Shown here: positions 63,876 to 64,000 of the stretch, piece by piece
How positions within the stretch are numbered: the first letter of the stretch is position 1
Layout of the letters: the number at the start of each line of letters is the position of its first letter
NCBI RefSeq assembly: GCF_037975245.1
Contig: NC_092579.1
Span: 13,626,678 to 13,690,677, forward strand
From: Apostichopus japonicus
Lineage: Eukaryota; Echinodermata; Holothuroidea; Aspidochirotida; Stichopodidae
Reading direction: 5' to 3'
DNA length: 64,000 nt
Translations under genes and position numbers: made by a program
Notes under the pieces: generated by a model
What the model was told of the DNA's origin: nothing
The model's database searches: none
The model's input: the letters and a program-made list of their open reading frames with translations, nothing else

Positions 63876-64000
63876 CGCATGGCTGTATAATAACGACGCC
63901 ATATTCTAACGTAATTACACACATAACTATAAACAAAATTATGACTTGTTCGTTTCATTTAATTCTTTACATGTTATATAGTTTATTCCAAACGAAATAT

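Overview
The window is animal nuclear DNA: spliced genes with canonical GT-AG introns, AT-rich non-coding sequence, long (TA)n tracts and tRNA-derived SINEs. A marine invertebrate, possibly an echinoderm, fits the look of the sequence. That placement is an impression and not proven here; the chromatin gene has features of both vertebrate paralogues, as expected of a lineage that branched before they duplicated.

Layout. Positions 1-624 are intron, followed by the last coding exon (625-779, plus strand) of a WD40-repeat protein, probably WDR90/POC16-like, with its poly(A) signal. About 4.6 kb of non-coding DNA follows; it holds a near-perfect 184-bp hairpin element. From 5469 to 29148 on the minus strand lies one complete gene that I could assemble by hand: 21 coding exons, every splice phase compatible, 7,680 coding bases, 2,559 residues. 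It is the single invertebrate counterpart of the vertebrate chromatin readers BAHCC1 and TNRC18. It has a long disordered N-terminal two thirds with AT-hook-like motifs and lysine-rich blocks, then a tandem Tudor-like module (about residues 2022-2150) and a C-terminal BAH domain (about 2400-2550). The three aromatic residues expected of the histone methyl-lysine cage are present with the expected spacing. Two adjacent exons (14102-14257 and 13647-13815) are tandem duplicates. They share a 15-residue motif that is identical in protein although 11 of 15 codons differ.

The 5' end of that gene probably has a spliced leader: a strong acceptor at 29273-29275 opens an untranslated segment with three short upstream ORFs, and a well-formed candidate leader exon sits at 34993-35058. 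From about 35 kb to the end I see no convincing coding exon. That 29 kb is intergenic or intronic sequence made of (TA)n arrays, minisatellites (134-bp, 115-bp, 33-bp, 31-bp, 25-bp units), SINE-like elements and homopolymer G/C runs.

The two genes converge tail to tail. I found no multi-gene system, operon, CRISPR array or viral gene. The most interesting items are the duplicated motif exons, the complete tandem-Tudor/BAH reader gene with its stacked upstream ORFs, the hairpin element, and a 33-bp-spaced array of MYB-type TAACGG sites.
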